From DASXBA01 sp036406475 (GTDB taxonomy: Bacteria; Actinomycetota; Thermoleophilia; Solirubrobacterales; Thermoleophilaceae): DNA of 64,000 nt. Positions 18,272-27,184 of this stretch are shown piece by piece. Below the pieces are notes generated by a model. It was given only the letters and a program-made list of their open reading frames with translations, was not told the origin of the DNA and ran no database searches. The position numbers and the translations under genes were made by a program. The DNA is taken from NCBI GenBank assembly GCA_036406475.1, contig DASXBA010000040.1:1-64000 (forward strand). The letters are read 5' to 3'. The number at the start of each line of letters is the position of its first letter. Position 1 is the stretch's first letter.

Positions 18272-19639
18272 ATGCGGGAAGAGGCTAGGGGCGAGCCCAA
18301 GGACGGCGGGACCTTTACCCCAGCCCGAATCTTTGTCCTCGCCGCGATGATCATCGCCCTCGCGGTGGCCGCGTTCCTGATGTTCCGCGGCGGGGGCGGT
18401 TACAGCGTCACCGCCGAGTTCGAGGACGCGGGGCAGCTCGTCAAGGGGAACCAGGTCAAGGTCGGCGGAACGCCCGTCGGCTCGGTCAAGTCCGTGGACG
18501 TGACGAGCGACGGCCACGCGATGGTCAAGTTCAGCGTCAAGGGCGACTACTCGCCACTGCGGCGCGGGACCAAGGCGATCGTCAAGCAGACCTCCCTCTC
18601 GGGCATCGCCAACCGCTACATCGACCTCCAGCTCGGCCCCCAGACCGGCGCCTCGATCGCCGACGGCGGCAAGCTCGGGCCGGACGAGACCGAGTCGGCG
18701 GTGGAGATCGACGAGATCTTCAACCTGCTGAACGGGCCCACGCGGAAGTCGCTGAAGGGCGTGATCAAGGGCTCGGCGGACATGCTCCGCGGCCGCGGCA
18801 GGGACATCCAGCGCGGCACCCGCTACCTGAACCCGGCGCTGTCGACCGGCGCCCGCCTGTTCGGTGAGCTGACGCGCGATACGCCCCTGCTCGAGCGCTT
18901 CCTGGTGGACAGCTCCAAGCTGGTCACGACCCTCGCCGCCCGAGAGAACGACCTCTCGGGCGTGGTCTCGAACCTCAACACCACGACCCGCGCGCTGGGC
19001 AGCCAGAAGGACGCGCTGGCGGAGTCGATCGACCTCCTGCCGCCGTTCATGCGCCGGGCCAACACCACGTTCGTGAATCTCCGGGCGGCGCTCAACGACG
19101 TCGACCCGCTGGTCACCGCCGCGCGGCCGGTGGCCCGCAAGCTGGGCCCGTTCCTGGATGAGGCGCGCGGCTTTGCGGCCGGCGCGCGTCCGACCGTGCG
19201 CGACCTGAAGGTAACGCTCCGCAGGCCCGGTCGCCGCAACGACCTCACAGAGCTCATGACCACGTTCCCGCCGCTCGCCCGGTTGGCGCTCGACCGGCGG
19301 CAGGTGAACGGCGCCGAGCGGCGCGGCGCCTTCCCCGAGACGGCCGACGCGCTCAAGGGCGCCGCGCCGACGATCGCCATCGGCCGCCCCTACACGGACG
19401 ACTTCGTCGGCTGGCTCGACGACTTCTCGGACACCGGCGCCTACGACGCCCTCGGCGGCTTCTCACGGGCGTTCATCAGCCTCGACGAGATCCTCCAGGG
19501 CCCGGGGCCCAAGACCGGCCAGTACCGGCGCTGCCCGGGGGCCGACGAGCTGCCGGCCTCCGACGGCTCGAACGTCATCAGCTCGGACGAGGCGTCCCAG
19601 CTCGACTGCGACCCGAACCAGCGGTCGGTGGGGCCCTGA
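18272..19639 (+). CDS. MCE-domain (MlaD-like) protein 1 of 6
   Basis: A 455-residue substrate-binding protein of the MlaD/Mce family. One N-terminal membrane helix (residues 19-38) is followed by the MCE domain (about 43-125) with VTAEFEDAGQLVKGNQVKVG, VGSV and LSGIANRYIDLQLGP. A long helical region and a C-terminal Cys pair (YRRCPGAD and LDCDPNQ) follow. Such proteins form hexameric tubes that carry lipids or sterols between membranes, driven by a YrbE/MlaE permease and MlaF ATPase. The stop overlaps the next start (TGATG at 19637). It heads six consecutive genes; no permease or ATPase gene is beside them. Confidence 0.9.
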   Translation: MREEARGEPKDGGTFTPARIFVLAAMIIALAVAAFLMFRGGGGYSVTAEFEDAGQLVKGNQVKVGGTPVGSVKSVDVTSDGHAMVKFSVKGDYSPLRRGTKAIVKQTSLSGIANRYIDLQLGPQTGASIADGGKLGPDETESAVEIDEIFNLLNGPTRKSLKGVIKGSADMLRGRGRDIQRGTRYLNPALSTGARLFGELTRDTPLLERFLVDSSKLVTTLAARENDLSGVVSNLNTTTRALGSQKDALAESIDLLPPFMRRANTTFVNLRAALNDVDPLVTAARPVARKLGPFLDEARGFAAGARPTVRDLKVTLRRPGRRNDLTELMTTFPPLARLALDRRQVNGAERRGAFPETADALKGAAPTIAIGRPYTDDFVGWLDDFSDTGAYDALGGFSRAFISLDEILQGPGPKTGQYRRCPGADELPASDGSNVISSDEASQLDCDPNQRSVGP

Positions 19640-21231
19640 TGAGGCGACTGGCGGCCAGCGGGCTCGTGATCGGGGCGTGCCTTCTCGCGCTCGTGCTGTC
19701 CGGCGCCAGCAACGAGACCAAGAAGGGGCTGCACTTCAAGATCCAGTTCGACAACGCCTTCGGGCTCGCCGAGGGCGGCGACCTCAAGATCGCCGGGGTC
19801 CGCGCCGGCAAGACACCGAGCTTCGACATCACCGGGGGTCCCCGGCCCAAGGCGGTGGTCGACGCCGAGATCACGCAGCCGGGCATGGCGGACCTGCGCA
19901 AGGACGCGAGCTGCGACATCCGGCCGCAGTCGTTCATCGGCGAGTACTACGTCGACTGCAAGCCGGGCAGCTCGAAGCAGAAGCTCCAGAGCGGCGACAC
20001 GATCGGCGTCAAGCACACGACGTCCACGATCCCGGCCGACCTGGTGGCCGACATCCTGCGCCTGCCCTACCGCGAGCGCTTCCGGCTGATCATCTCCGAG
20101 CTCGGCGCCGGCCTGGCCGGCCGGCCGCAGGATCTGAGTGCCGTGCTTCGCCGCGCCGACCCGGGACTTCGCGAGACCACCAAGACCCTCGCCATCCTCG
20201 GCAGGCAGACCGCGACGATCGAGCGCTTCATCGGCAACTCGGACACCGTGTTGGCCGCCCTGGCGCACCGCAAGACCGAGGTCTCGCGCTTCGTCCACGA
20301 GGCCCGCAACACGGCCGAGATCACCGCCACCAGGCGCAACGAGCTGGCGCGCACCTTCAACCGGCTCCCGGCCTTCCTGTCCGAGCTGCGTCCCTACATG
20401 AGCCGGCTCGGCGACCTGACCGAGGCCCAGACCCCGCTCCTGCGCGACCTGCGTGGGGCGTCCGGGGACCTCGACACCTTCCTGCGCCGGCTTGGGCCGT
20501 TCTCCGAGGCCGCCCGGCCGGCGCTGCAGCGCCTCGGCCGCGCCTCAGAGGTGGGGACCCGCGCCGTGAAGCTCACGAACAAGGACGTCGTCGAGCTGCG
20601 GCGGCTCGCGCAGATCGTGCCCGGCCTCGCCAAGCCGCTGCGCCAGTTCCTCACCTCGCTCGACGACCGCACGCGGGCCGTGGAGCCCGACCCGCGCGCC
20701 GCCGCCACAGGCCCGCCGGCGGGCGACAAGACCCACATCCCCTCCGGGACGAAGGGCGGCTTCACGGGCATGGAGGGGCTCTGGGACTACTTCTACTGGC
20801 AGGCGCTGTCCACGAACCCGCTCGACAAGAGCGGTCACGTACTGCGGCTCACCGCGCTCGTCAACCAGTGCTCGCCCTACCAGGTCAAGCGCACCGGCCA
20901 GGAAGCGCTGATCGACTCCTGCAACCAGTGGCTCGGGCCGTACCAGCCGGGAATCAACGCGCCGGATCCCACGGAGATCCCGGGTGAGGCCGGCGGGGCG
21001 AGCAAGGCGCGCACGCCGCGCTTGACCCGGCCCGCCAGGCTCGAGCGCAAGCGGGCCGCCGCGCCCCCACGGGGCACGCCGACGACGCCGGCCCCGTCCA
21101 GCGGCCGCCGCGCCCCCGCGCTGCCCCAGGCCGTGCAGAAGCTCCTCGACCCGGTCACCGGCCCGCGCCCCGCCCCGCGCACGCCGCCCCGGGTCGACGT
21201 CCCGCTCCTCGACTACCTGCTCTCCCCATGA
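19639..21231 (+). CDS. MCE-domain (MlaD-like) protein 2 of 6
   Basis: 530 residues. An N-terminal hydrophobic segment (residues 4-21) acts as anchor or signal, and the MCE domain spans about 30-118, with FKIQFDNAFGLAEGGDLKIA, VRAGK and SFIGEYYVDCKPG. Residues 130-350 are long helices containing the repeated E-x-x-R/T-L pattern of Mce proteins. The C-terminal 100 residues are Pro/Arg-rich and disordered (ATGPPAGDKTHIP, later TPTTPAPSSGRR). A Cys pair frames the YFYWQALSTNPLDKSG to CNQWLGPY region, which is shared with the third and fifth genes. It is translationally coupled to both neighbours (ATGA at 19639 and 21228). Confidence 0.9.
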   Translation: MRRLAASGLVIGACLLALVLSGASNETKKGLHFKIQFDNAFGLAEGGDLKIAGVRAGKTPSFDITGGPRPKAVVDAEITQPGMADLRKDASCDIRPQSFIGEYYVDCKPGSSKQKLQSGDTIGVKHTTSTIPADLVADILRLPYRERFRLIISELGAGLAGRPQDLSAVLRRADPGLRETTKTLAILGRQTATIERFIGNSDTVLAALAHRKTEVSRFVHEARNTAEITATRRNELARTFNRLPAFLSELRPYMSRLGDLTEAQTPLLRDLRGASGDLDTFLRRLGPFSEAARPALQRLGRASEVGTRAVKLTNKDVVELRRLAQIVPGLAKPLRQFLTSLDDRTRAVEPDPRAAATGPPAGDKTHIPSGTKGGFTGMEGLWDYFYWQALSTNPLDKSGHVLRLTALVNQCSPYQVKRTGQEALIDSCNQWLGPYQPGINAPDPTEIPGEAGGASKARTPRLTRPARLERKRAAAPPRGTPTTPAPSSGRRAPALPQAVQKLLDPVTGPRPAPRTPPRVDVPLLDYLLSP

Positions 21232-22763
21232 GGCGGGTCAGGCGCGCACCGATAACCGCGAGCCCGGTGATGATCGGGGCGGTGACCGTGCTGATCGCGG
21301 TCGTGGCGGTCTTCATCGCCTACAACGCCAACCAGGGCCTGCCCTTCCTGCCCACCTACAAGCTTCACGCACGCGTGCCGAACGCGAACAAGCTGGTGGA
21401 GGGCAACGAGGTCCGAGCCGGCGGCTTCCGCGTGGGCATCGTCAAGAAGATCACCGCCAAGCGGGAGAAGGTGAACGGCAAGGAGCAGCCGATCGCCCTC
21501 CTCGACCTCGAGCTCGACAAGACGATCCAGCCGCTCGCGAGGAACTCCAAGCTGATGATCAGGCCTCGCTCCGCCCTCGGCCTGAAGTACGTCCAGATCG
21601 AGCCGGGCAACTCCAAGCAGACCTTCGCCCAGGGCGACACGATCCCGCTGAAGAACGCCAACAAGGAGCCGCTCGAGCTCGAGGACGTGCTCTCGACCTT
21701 CCAGCCGCAGACGCGCAACGACGCCCGCGCCGCGCTCCAGGGCTTCGGCAGCGCGATCTCCGGCCGCGGTCCCGACATCAACGTGGTGATCCAGGAGCTG
21801 CGGCCGTTCCTGCGCCACCTCACGCCGGTGATGAAGGCGCTCAACGACCCGCAGACCGAGCTCGCCGGCTTCTTCCCGCGGATCGGCCGGGCCGCGGCCG
21901 AGGTGGCGCCCGTAGCCCAGGTGCAGGCGGAGCTGTTCTCGAACATGGCCGACACCTTCGCCGCCATCTCGCATGACCCGGCCGCGCTCCAGCAGACGAT
22001 CGAGGAGAGCCCGCCGACGCTCGACGCCTCGATCAACTCGTTCCGCGTCCAGACGCCGTTCCTCGCCAACTTCGCCGACACCTCGCGGCTGCTCCAGCCG
22101 GGTGCCGCCGAGCTGAGCCGGGCGCTGCCGCCGGTGAGCGCCGCCCTGCGGACGGGTACGCCGGTGCTGTCGCGCACTCCCGAGCTGGCCGGCGACCTCG
22201 AGGGCACCTTTGACGCGCTTGTCGACCTCGGCCGCGACCCCAACACGCTGCTGGCCCTGCGCGACCTCCGGACCGGCGCCGACGTCGCCACGCCGGCGGT
22301 CCAGTTCGTTGCGCCGTTCCAGACGCTCTGCAACTACGCCGTCTACTTCTTCAACCCGCTCGGGACGCACATCTCGCAGCCGGTGCCGGGCGGAACGAGC
22401 GAGCGGATCCTGGCCAAGCTGGTGCCGCCCACGCAGCGGAACACGATGTTCGACACGCACTCGACGCGGCCGGTCGACGTGCCCGAGGGCAAGGACCCGC
22501 AGGCTTCCCCGCCGGCGCAGGCCCTGCACACCCAGTACGGCGGCGGCGTCTCTCCCTTCGGACCGGGCGGCGTGGCCGACTGCGGCTCCGGCCAGACCGG
22601 CTACCCGGACCGGCTGGCGGCCCATTCCCGCTACCCGCCGTCGACCGACCCGGCCCAGGGCGGCGGCAGCCACATCGTGGTCGACGCGAACACGCCCGGC
22701 AACGCGGGCGGCACCTACGTGACCCGCAAGCTCGGGCTCAAGAAGCTGGGGGACCTGCCCTGA
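21228..22763 (+). CDS. MCE-domain (MlaD-like) protein 3 of 6
   Basis: 511 residues, ATG overlapping the previous stop by 4 bases. A basic start (MRRVRRAPITASP) precedes a membrane helix (residues 14-31). The MCE domain (about 40-135) has LHARVPNANKLVEGNEVRAGG, FRVGIVKKI and LGLKYVQIEPG, with a short lysine-rich insertion (KREKVNGKEQP) between its strands. Behind it are 250 residues of amphipathic helix with LSTFQPQTRNDARAAL. The C-terminal segment has FQTLCNYAVYFFNPLGTHIS and VADCGSGQTGYP, a Cys pair like the other members. Role: one subunit of a hetero-hexameric lipid-transport tube, inferred from gene number. Confidence 0.9.
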   Translation: MRRVRRAPITASPVMIGAVTVLIAVVAVFIAYNANQGLPFLPTYKLHARVPNANKLVEGNEVRAGGFRVGIVKKITAKREKVNGKEQPIALLDLELDKTIQPLARNSKLMIRPRSALGLKYVQIEPGNSKQTFAQGDTIPLKNANKEPLELEDVLSTFQPQTRNDARAALQGFGSAISGRGPDINVVIQELRPFLRHLTPVMKALNDPQTELAGFFPRIGRAAAEVAPVAQVQAELFSNMADTFAAISHDPAALQQTIEESPPTLDASINSFRVQTPFLANFADTSRLLQPGAAELSRALPPVSAALRTGTPVLSRTPELAGDLEGTFDALVDLGRDPNTLLALRDLRTGADVATPAVQFVAPFQTLCNYAVYFFNPLGTHISQPVPGGTSERILAKLVPPTQRNTMFDTHSTRPVDVPEGKDPQASPPAQALHTQYGGGVSPFGPGGVADCGSGQTGYPDRLAAHSRYPPSTDPAQGGGSHIVVDANTPGNAGGTYVTRKLGLKKLGDLP

Positions 22764-24235
22764 TGGGTCGCGAGATGAACCCCTTCAAGGCGGGCGTGCT
22801 GGCGATCGTGACGATCGCGCTCCTCGCCTACTTCGGCTTCACCAAGTCGAACCCGTTCACGCATCCGTACGAGCTCAAGGCGATGGTCTCGGACGTCCAG
22901 AACCTCCAGCCGAAGGCGCCCGTGCGGATCGCCGGGGTCGAGGTCGGAAAGGTCAAGAAGGTCGAGCCGGTGCCGGGCTCGGCGGCGGGCGAGGTCACCA
23001 TGCAGCTGAAGAAGCAGGCGCTGCCGCTCCACCGCGACGCCACGCTCAAGGTGCGGCCGCGGATCTTCCTCGAGGGCAACTACTTCGTGGACCTGCGGCC
23101 GGGGTCGCCGTCGGCGCCGGTGCTGGCGGACGGGTCGACGCTGCCGATGCGCCAGACGGCCCATTCGGTCTCGCTCTCCGACATCCTCGGCGCGCTGCAG
23201 AACGACGTACGCGGCAATCTCCAGACGCTGCTGCGCGAGTACTCGAGCGGCCTCTCGAAGGGAGGCGCCCAGGGCTTCAACCAGGCGGCCCGCTACTTCG
23301 AGCCCGCCTACCGCTTCACCGCGATCACCAACGACGCGCTGCTGGGGCAGGACCCGACGCGCGACGTCCGCGGGCTGCTGCGCGGCTCGCAGCGGTCCTT
23401 CTCGGCGCTGGCGGCGGACCCGGAGGCGCTCGAGCAGCTCGTCACCGACCTGAACGTCACCGCCGGCGCGCTGGCGCGCGAGGACGGGCCGCTCGCGGCG
23501 TCCGTGCCCGCCCTGCGCGACACGCTCCGGGCCGGCCAGCCGGCGCTCGCCTCGCTCAACGCGGCGCTGCCGACGCTGCGTGCCTTCGCGGTGGAGGCGC
23601 TGCCAGGCGTTCGCTCGTCGCTTCCGGTGCTGACCGCGGGGATCCCGTGGCTCCACCAGGCGCGGCTCCTGATGGGTCCCAGCGAGCTGCGCGGGCTCTC
23701 GCGCGAGCTGCGGCGGGCCACCCCCAGCCTGGTGAGCCTCAACATCCAGCTGCGCCCGCTGCTGCGCACCGGCCGCGAGCTCTCCTCCTGCACGAACAGC
23801 GTGCTCACGCCGTTCATCGAGTCGCGGATTCCGAGCATCGAGTCCGGCAACTCGAACCAGGAGGTCCGGCGCCAGCTGCAGCGCGCCTTCGTCGGCCTCG
23901 CGGGCGAGAGCCGGCTGAACGACGCCAACACGCCGTTCTTCCACATTCAGGGCGTGAACCCGCTGAACCTGGTGACCGGGCGGATCGAGCCGGCCGCGCC
24001 GACCGACCCGCACACCCCGCCGCCACACCGCCCGGACGTGCCCTGCGAGACCCAGGACCCGCCCAACCTGAACGCGCCCGGCGGTCCCGCAAACGAGTTC
24101 TCGAGCGGCGGCCCGCACACGTCCGCAGCCAAGATCCGCCGGATCGGCGCCCAGTGGCGGCAGATGCTCCGCAGCGGCAAGTTCGCGGCGCTCGAGCGCC
24201 GCTTCAAGGCCCTGGCAAAGGAGGAGTCGCGATGA
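22763..24235 (+). CDS. MCE-domain (MlaD-like) protein 4 of 6
   Basis: 490 residues, start overlapping the upstream stop by 1 base (TGATG). The membrane helix is at residues 9-24 (AGVLAIVTIALLAYFGF). The MCE domain (about 33-115) contains LKAMVSDVQNLQPKAPVRIAG, VEVGKVKKVEPV and FLEGNYFVDLRPGSPS. Residues 120-380 are helical, with a terminal GRELSSCTNSVLTPFIES and a second Cys in DVPCETQDPP that may pair with it. The C-terminal tail is basic. It overlaps the next gene by 4 bases. Confidence 0.9.
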   Translation: MGREMNPFKAGVLAIVTIALLAYFGFTKSNPFTHPYELKAMVSDVQNLQPKAPVRIAGVEVGKVKKVEPVPGSAAGEVTMQLKKQALPLHRDATLKVRPRIFLEGNYFVDLRPGSPSAPVLADGSTLPMRQTAHSVSLSDILGALQNDVRGNLQTLLREYSSGLSKGGAQGFNQAARYFEPAYRFTAITNDALLGQDPTRDVRGLLRGSQRSFSALAADPEALEQLVTDLNVTAGALAREDGPLAASVPALRDTLRAGQPALASLNAALPTLRAFAVEALPGVRSSLPVLTAGIPWLHQARLLMGPSELRGLSRELRRATPSLVSLNIQLRPLLRTGRELSSCTNSVLTPFIESRIPSIESGNSNQEVRRQLQRAFVGLAGESRLNDANTPFFHIQGVNPLNLVTGRIEPAAPTDPHTPPPHRPDVPCETQDPPNLNAPGGPANEFSSGGPHTSAAKIRRIGAQWRQMLRSGKFAALERRFKALAKEESR

Positions 24236-25629
24236 AGGTCGCGATCCGCAAGCACTTCCGCGATTTCCTCGCAGTCCTCGGCCTGGTGATCGTCGCGCTC
24301 GGTGTGTCGGGATACATCCTCAGCCAGCAGCGCCTGCGCTTCCCCTTCATCGAGAAGAAGCCCAAGGAAATCCAGGCCGAGTTCCAGAGCTCGCAGGCCG
24401 TGCTGCCCGGCCAGGGCCAGACCGTGCGCGTGGCCGGGGTCGAGATCGGCGAGATCGGCGGCGTCCAGCTCAAGAACGGCGTGGCCGTGGTCAAGCTGGA
24501 GATCAAGCCGAAGTACAAGAACGTGATCCGCAGGGACGCCACCGTCCTGCTGCGGCCGAAGACGCCGCTCAAGGACATGTTCATGGAGGTGAGCCCGGGC
24601 TCGGGCAAGGTCCTGCCGGAGGGCGGCACGCTGCCGGTGGCAAACAGCCTGCCGGACGTCAACCCGGACGAGGTCTACGAGGCGCTCGACTCGGACGCGC
24701 GGGACTACCTCAAGCTGCTCGTGGTCGGCGGCGGCAAGGGCCTCCAGAACCGCGGCGGCGACCTGCGTGAGGTCTTCCGGCGGCTCGGGCCGCTGCACCG
24801 CGACCTGGCCCGCGTCACGCAGGCGAGCGCCCGTCGCCGTCACGCCCTCAAGCGGCTCGTCCACAACTACTCGGAGCTGGTCACGGAGCTCGGCCGCCAC
24901 CGCGACGACCTCTCGCGCGTCGTCACCGCGTCGCGCGACGTGTTCTCCGCCACCGCCAGCCAGGACACGAACATCTCCTCGGCGGTCGCTCAGCTGCCGG
25001 GCACGCTGCGGCGCACCGAGGCGACCCTCAACCAGGTCGACCGCTTCGCTCCGCTGCTGCGCTCCTCGCTCCAGTCGCTGCGCCCGGCGATCCGCCGCCT
25101 GGCCCCGACCAACGCCGCAGTCCGTCCCCTGCTCGAGGACACCGAGCCGGCGCTACGCAAGCAGATCCGGCCTTTCGTCCGCCGCGCGACGCCGTACGCC
25201 AAGAACCTGTCGGCGGCGGCCAAGGACACGGTGCGCGGCCTGCCCGACCTGACCACCTCGGTCTCCGAGCTCAACCGCTTCTTCAACATGGGCGCGTACA
25301 ACCCGGGCGGCGCCGAGGGTCTCAGCGGCAAGTCGGTCGCCCAGCAGCGCAACCGCCAGGAGGGCTTCCTCTATTGGCTCGCCTGGACGGCCCAGAACGG
25401 GGTCTCGCTCTTCAACACTGCCGACGCCCAGGGACCGTGGCGGCGGCTCACGATCTGCGGGCTGCCGGACAGCGTGGTCACGGGGCTTCTCGGCCAGCTG
25501 ATCGCCAACGTGCAGGCCAATGCGCCGGCCCAGTTCCAGCAGCTCCTCAACCAGCTCGGCGCGACCGAGGCAAACCTCGCCCAGAAGCTCGTCCAGGCTT
25601 CTGGCGGATTCGGAGCCTGCAGCTTCTAG
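24232..25629 (+). CDS. MCE-domain (MlaD-like) protein 5 of 6
   Basis: ATG 24232 overlaps the upstream stop by 4 bases (ATGA); the open frame extends further upstream but only as a shadow of gene 4. The product is 465 residues: N-terminal anchor helix (residues 13-30), MCE domain (about 40-125) with IQAEFQSSQAVLPGQGQTVR, VAGVEIGEIGG and LKDMFMEVSPGSGK, then long helices with QDTNISSAVAQLPGTLRRTE. The C-terminal part repeats the EGFLYWLAWTAQNGVSLFN element seen in gene 2 and ends with a Cys near the terminus (GGFGACSF). Confidence 0.9.
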   Translation: MKVAIRKHFRDFLAVLGLVIVALGVSGYILSQQRLRFPFIEKKPKEIQAEFQSSQAVLPGQGQTVRVAGVEIGEIGGVQLKNGVAVVKLEIKPKYKNVIRRDATVLLRPKTPLKDMFMEVSPGSGKVLPEGGTLPVANSLPDVNPDEVYEALDSDARDYLKLLVVGGGKGLQNRGGDLREVFRRLGPLHRDLARVTQASARRRHALKRLVHNYSELVTELGRHRDDLSRVVTASRDVFSATASQDTNISSAVAQLPGTLRRTEATLNQVDRFAPLLRSSLQSLRPAIRRLAPTNAAVRPLLEDTEPALRKQIRPFVRRATPYAKNLSAAAKDTVRGLPDLTTSVSELNRFFNMGAYNPGGAEGLSGKSVAQQRNRQEGFLYWLAWTAQNGVSLFNTADAQGPWRRLTICGLPDSVVTGLLGQLIANVQANAPAQFQQLLNQLGATEANLAQKLVQASGGFGACSF

Positions 25630-25631
25630 CC

Positions 25632-27119
25632 ATGGTCAAGGACACTCCAGGCCTCAAGCAGATCGGTGCGATGGTGGGCTTCGCGCTCTCCGTCTTCGGC
25701 CTGCTCATGTTCCTGTGGCTGTCCTTCGGCGGCACCACGCCGCTGCGGCCCAAGAAGTACCAGTTCGAGGTGGCCTTCCCCGAGGCGGCGACGCTGGTCG
25801 AGGAGGCCGACGTGCGCATGGCGGGGGTCAACATCGGCAAGGTCAAGAAGAGGGCGCTCGCCGACGGTGGCAGGCGCACGCTCGCCACGATCGAGCTCAA
25901 CTCGCGCTTCGCGCCGATCCCGAAGGACACCCGCACGATGTTGCGGCAGAAGTCGCTGCTTGGCGAGACGTACGTGCAGCTGACGCCGGGCCACAAGTCG
26001 TCGGGCATGCTGCCCGACCACGGCCGCCTCCCCGACGGCCACGTCCAGGGCGCGACGCAGCTCGACGAGATCTTCTCCGCCTTCGACTCCCAGACGCGGA
26101 AGAACTTCGAGGACTGGCTGCACGAGGCCGGGATCCTGACGAGCGGCGACTACGCCCAAAACTTCAACGACGCGCTCGGCAACGCGGCACCGTTCGTTCA
26201 GTCCGGCGCCAGGCTGTTGCGGCCGCTGGACGACCAGGAGATCGCGCTGCGCCGGCTCGTTCGCAACACGGGCAGGGTGTTCGGCGCGGTCTCGCGTGAG
26301 AACGGGGCCCTGCGCGGCCTGATCGTCAACGGGAATGCCACCTTCGGCGCGCTCGCCTCACGCGACCAGTCGCTGGCCGACACGTTCGAGGTCTTCCCGA
26401 CCTTCCTTCGCGAGACCCGGGCCACGGTGCGGCGGCTCGAGGGCTTCGCCCGCAACGCGGACCCGCTGGCCACCGACCTGAAGGCCCCGGCTCGCGACCT
26501 GGGGCCGACGCTGCACGACCTCGGCACCCTGGCGCCGGACCTCCAGCGCCTGTTCGTGCAGCTCGGCCCGTTCATCGACGCCGCCGACGTCGGCCTGCCG
26601 CAGGCCAACCGCGTGCTGCGCGGCGCGCGGCCGGTGCTCGACGCCGTGCACGTGTTCATGCCGGAGCTCAACCCGATCCTCTCCTACCTCTCGTTCGCCA
26701 AGGGCCAGATCGCCGACTTCCTCAGTGTGGGCCCGGCGGCGCTGGCCGGCAACGGCGAGGGCGGCTACGCGCGCGGGACGGGCGACGAGCACTACCTGCC
26801 GCAGATCGCGATGATCGAGCCGCGTTCGCTTCAGCGCAACGCCACCCCGCCGAGCTACTCGCGTGGCAACGCCTACATCGCGCCCAACGCCTACCGGCGG
26901 GCGATCCCGCTCGGCGTGGTCGAGAGCTTCGATTGCGCGCCCGCGGGCGGCGAGAAGAGGAACCCGATCGAGAGCGGACCGGGGTCGCCTGCGCCGCCCT
27001 GCTTCGTCGCGCCCGGCTCGCTCTACAACGGCCAGAAGTTCCCCTTCCTGAAGCGGGGCGTGGCGCCCAAGGTCGCGGCGCCGGCCGGCGAGGCCGGCAA
27101 CTCGCCCGCGACCCCCTAG
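25632..27119 (+). CDS. MCE-domain (MlaD-like) protein 6 of 6
   Basis: ATG 25632 lies 2 bases after the previous stop. 495 residues with an anchor helix (residues 13-33, VGFALSVFGLLMFLWLSFGG), an MCE domain (about 41-130) with FEVAFPEAATLVEEADVRMAG, VNIGKVKK and LGETYVQLTPGHKS, and a long helical region. The C-terminal part has a Cys pair (SFDCAPAGGE and APPCFVAPG). It closes the six-gene block and converges on menD across a probable bidirectional terminator. Six MCE genes in a row match the MceA-F count of mycobacterial operons, but the usual yrbEA/yrbEB genes are absent here. Confidence 0.9.
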   Translation: MVKDTPGLKQIGAMVGFALSVFGLLMFLWLSFGGTTPLRPKKYQFEVAFPEAATLVEEADVRMAGVNIGKVKKRALADGGRRTLATIELNSRFAPIPKDTRTMLRQKSLLGETYVQLTPGHKSSGMLPDHGRLPDGHVQGATQLDEIFSAFDSQTRKNFEDWLHEAGILTSGDYAQNFNDALGNAAPFVQSGARLLRPLDDQEIALRRLVRNTGRVFGAVSRENGALRGLIVNGNATFGALASRDQSLADTFEVFPTFLRETRATVRRLEGFARNADPLATDLKAPARDLGPTLHDLGTLAPDLQRLFVQLGPFIDAADVGLPQANRVLRGARPVLDAVHVFMPELNPILSYLSFAKGQIADFLSVGPAALAGNGEGGYARGTGDEHYLPQIAMIEPRSLQRNATPPSYSRGNAYIAPNAYRRAIPLGVVESFDCAPAGGEKRNPIESGPGSPAPPCFVAPGSLYNGQKFPFLKRGVAPKVAAPAGEAGNSPATP

Positions 27120-27125
27120 CCGCAT

Positions 27126-27171
27126 CGAACGTCCGGGGTTGCCGGTTCCGGGCGGCTTTCCGGGACGTTCG
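27126..27171. terminator. inverted repeat between mce block and menD
   Basis: CGAACGTCC (27126-27134) and GGACGTTCG (27163-27171) are exact inverted repeats around a 28-base GC-rich centre, in the 65-base gap between two convergent genes. A bidirectional terminator is the simplest reading. Confidence 0.6.
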
Positions 27172-27184
27172 GGGCGGTCGGGAC

